The notes beneath the pieces were generated by a model. That model searched no databases. It was not told the DNA's origin and worked only from the letters and a program-made list of their open reading frames with translations. 16,714 nt of DNA from CAUZFZ01 sp964431285 (lineage in GTDB: Bacteria; Planctomycetota; Planctomycetia; Planctomycetales; Planctomycetaceae). The stretch spans positions 1 to 16,714 of the forward strand of contig CAYSJO010000572.1 in the NCBI GenBank assembly GCA_964431285.1, read 5' to 3'. The position numbers and the translations under genes were made by a program. Position 1 is the stretch's first letter. Each line of letters opens with the position of its first letter. Positions 14,839 through 16,714 of the stretch are shown here, piece after piece.

Positions 14839-16605
14839 ATGTGTCAGACGGTGAATTCTATTGTTCATAAAATCTCAATTGAGTTCATTTCATGTGTCGT
14901 TGCCTGTTCGGCAGTGCTCGCCGAGGAAGCTGCCTCCGGCGATGAGACTGCTCGTCCGGCTCGGGTCCGACTAATTGACACTGGCAAACTGGCTGGACTG
15001 CCCAGCTACGCCTTCAACATCGATCTCGACACCGAGGGTGGCACGGTTGCGGTGATCCAGCGCGTTCGCTGGACGAATCCCGGACCAGAGCCGACTGATC
15101 ACCTCATTCTGCACGTCGTGCCGAATAACAGGCCGACAGAGGACATCCTTTTCATCGCCCGTCGTACTGTCGAATCACTGCGGCTCGATCCACGTGACTG
15201 CCTGGACGAAAAGGGAGGACGGTTTCATCTCCGAACGGTGAAATCCTCCGACAAGGAAGACAGTGATCTCGGCTGGCATTTCGACGAGAAGCACGACACC
15301 CATCTCCACATCGCCCTGTCGAAACCGGTGGCGGTCGGTGAAACCGCAGACGTCGAGCTGAATTACTGGCTTGATCTGCCTCCGATCCAAGGCCGGCTGG
15401 GTCAGTTCAAGGGTGTGACGAATCTGCTTAACTGGTGCCCCGTGCTGGCTGTGTATGGGCACCAGGGCTGGGATGCGGTGCCTTACGTTCCGTGGCACCA
15501 GCCGTGGCTCACCGAGGCCGGTAATTACAAGGTTCGATTGCGAGTCAGTCCCGGTCAGCGGGTGGCCACAGGCGGACATGTTATCGATCGATCCTTCGAA
15601 GAGTCGGGGCACCAGGTTTTACAGATTCGTGGACAGGGACTGCGTGACTTCACGATTGTCGCCAGTGACCGATTCGAAGTTTACGAATCGCACGTTAATG
15701 GCGTGCCTGTTCGTGTGCTGGCGTTTCCTGAGCATCAGGGTCATGCGCGACTGGCATTGCAGATTGCTGGCGAGTGTCTGGAGCAATACTCCGAATGGTT
15801 CGGTCCGTATCCTTATGACGAATTCGAACTGGTCGAGTCCTTCTTTGGCTGGAACGGGAACGAGTCATCCGGCCTGGTGATGATTGATGAACGCATTCTC
15901 GACACTCCACAGCTGGCGAGTCGCTATGTCGAGCATCTGATCAGCCACGAAATCTGTCATCAATGGTGGTATTCGGCGGTCGGCACCGACGGGTACCGAG
16001 AACCGTGGGTCGACGAGGGCATTGTGCAATGGCTGACGCGAGTCCGCCTTGAGGGCAAGTACGGGGCCAATCCGAAGGTATTCGACTTCAAGGGATATGG
16101 TCCACTTCAGCTTCCCAACATTCATTACCGCAGCCTGGTGCATAGCGGGTACTCGCTGTACCAGAAGCGTGGTGGAGATGCTCAGGCCCTGGCACCACTC
16201 GACGGAATCGGGCATCTGCATAACCTGTTCTTCCTCGTGTATGACCGTGGTGCCCGGGTCGTTGGCATGATCCAGCACCGCATGGGTCGCGACGACTTCT
16301 TCCGCTTCATGCAGCACCTGTATTCGAAGTACCAGTTCGGCATCCTGCGAGCAGATGACATCCAGCGGGAACTCGAAGAATTCACTGGCCAGAGCTGGCA
16401 GGCATTCTTTGATGACTGGCTGAGGTCTGGCCGTGATTCTGACTGGAAGATCGACGACGTTGATGTCTCCCAGACTGAGACGGGCTACATCACGCGGGCG
16501 ACATTGATACAGACGGAAGACATCACAGAGCCGATTGACCTGTCCTTCTGCTTCGACTGTCCGACAGGAGCAGGGCGGACACGAATCGTCCGTCTGGACG
16601 ATTAG
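14839..16605 (+). CDS. Secreted M1-type zinc metallopeptidase (frame continues past TAG)
   Basis: From ATG 14839 to TAG 16605 the product is 588 aa. The start is uncertain: AAGG directly abuts it, but it leads into a hydrophobic signal peptide (about residues 16-26, ISCVVACSAVL, then AEE). Residues about 30-270 are a beta-rich N-terminal domain. The catalytic zinc motif is HEICH at 370-374, followed by E393 in WVDEG, exactly the HExxH-18-E spacing of M1 aminopeptidases (gluzincins). The classical GxMEN exopeptidase motif is not conserved; SSGLVMID stands in its place, so aminopeptidase specificity is uncertain. A helical part containing FRFMQHLYSKY precedes a beta-rich tail. After TAG 16603-16605 the frame stays open for 36 codons to the right edge and still reads like the same beta domain, so the true protein is probably longer. 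Confidence 0.85.
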   Translation: MCQTVNSIVHKISIEFISCVVACSAVLAEEAASGDETARPARVRLIDTGKLAGLPSYAFNIDLDTEGGTVAVIQRVRWTNPGPEPTDHLILHVVPNNRPTEDILFIARRTVESLRLDPRDCLDEKGGRFHLRTVKSSDKEDSDLGWHFDEKHDTHLHIALSKPVAVGETADVELNYWLDLPPIQGRLGQFKGVTNLLNWCPVLAVYGHQGWDAVPYVPWHQPWLTEAGNYKVRLRVSPGQRVATGGHVIDRSFEESGHQVLQIRGQGLRDFTIVASDRFEVYESHVNGVPVRVLAFPEHQGHARLALQIAGECLEQYSEWFGPYPYDEFELVESFFGWNGNESSGLVMIDERILDTPQLASRYVEHLISHEICHQWWYSAVGTDGYREPWVDEGIVQWLTRVRLEGKYGANPKVFDFKGYGPLQLPNIHYRSLVHSGYSLYQKRGGDAQALAPLDGIGHLHNLFFLVYDRGARVVGMIQHRMGRDDFFRFMQHLYSKYQFGILRADDIQRELEEFTGQSWQAFFDDWLRSGRDSDWKIDDVDVSQTETGYITRATLIQTEDITEPIDLSFCFDCPTGAGRTRIVRLDD

Positions 16606-16714
16606 TGGCGGCAGGTTCAGAGTGACACGATTTCGGTCGAGCGTCCGACAGAGACGCAGTGGATCGTCACCGTGCATTCTCCGGACGCACCGGACCAGGT
16701 GGAAATCGATCCGG
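16606..16714 (+). other. Open continuation of the M1 peptidase frame beyond TAG
   Basis: The 36 codons after the TAG contain no stop and read WRQVQSDTISVERPTETQWI, then VTVHSPDAPDQVEIDP. Alternating hydrophobic strands ending in VEIDP resemble the closing beta domain of secreted M1-like peptidases. The gene's real end lies outside the window, so I cannot say whether the whole tail is intact. Confidence 0.6.

Noticed and set aside
1..16714. Search for tRNA, rRNA, CRISPR arrays, insertion sequences, phage genes or a defence system
   Set aside because: No cloverleaf, spaced direct repeats, transposase motifs or defence-type domains were found by eye; gene content is ordinary for a planctomycete chromosome.

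Overview
The window looks like chromosomal DNA of a planctomycete (Planctomycetota). The clearest marker is the adjacent pair at 4082-8603: a giant secreted protein with PSCyt1, DUF1549 and DUF1553 domains, followed by a twin-arginine-exported DUF1501 protein. This pair is expanded in that phylum. Many secreted proteins with signal peptides, a PQQ-type beta-propeller and a right-handed beta-helix protein fit the same lifestyle. The genus cannot be told from this sequence.

Layout, left to right. 1-898 (-): secreted beta-propeller protein, cut by the left edge. 1057-2799 (+): secreted beta-helix protein, possibly carbohydrate-active. 2831-3956 (+): a decayed secreted gene, perhaps a TIM-barrel glycoside hydrolase relative, with an internal deletion and a later frameshift. 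4082-8603 (-): the DUF1553 and DUF1501 genes, whose ends overlap. 8927-9796 (+): RluA-type pseudouridine synthase. 10017-10223 (+): small secreted Cys-containing protein. 10345-10863 (-): secreted beta-repeat protein whose frame holds a TAG just after the signal peptide; a strong terminator follows it and a perfect 20-bp palindrome precedes it. 11297-12292 (+): family 2 glycosyltransferase fused to a nucleotide-binding-like C-terminal domain. 12463-13296 (-): secreted creatininase-family protein with a non-canonical metal site. 13428-14465 (-): hemB. 14839-16605 (+): secreted M1-type metallopeptidase whose frame continues past a TAG to the right edge.

How the genes relate: 1057-3956 was probably a two-gene carbohydrate-related unit whose second gene is now lost. 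The DUF1553/DUF1501 pair is probably translationally coupled. The rest are mostly single housekeeping or envelope genes in alternating orientation.

The most unusual pattern is stop-codon use. Seven gene ends are TGA and two are TAA (one of them the decayed gene). TAG appears in frame three times. In two cases convincing protein sequence continues beyond it (10765-10767 and 16603-16605). In the third, creatininase, a TGA follows four codons later. Nonsense mutation or sequence error is the simplest explanation, but TAG readthrough or recoding is testable. No RNA genes, insertion sequences, CRISPR arrays or origins were seen.
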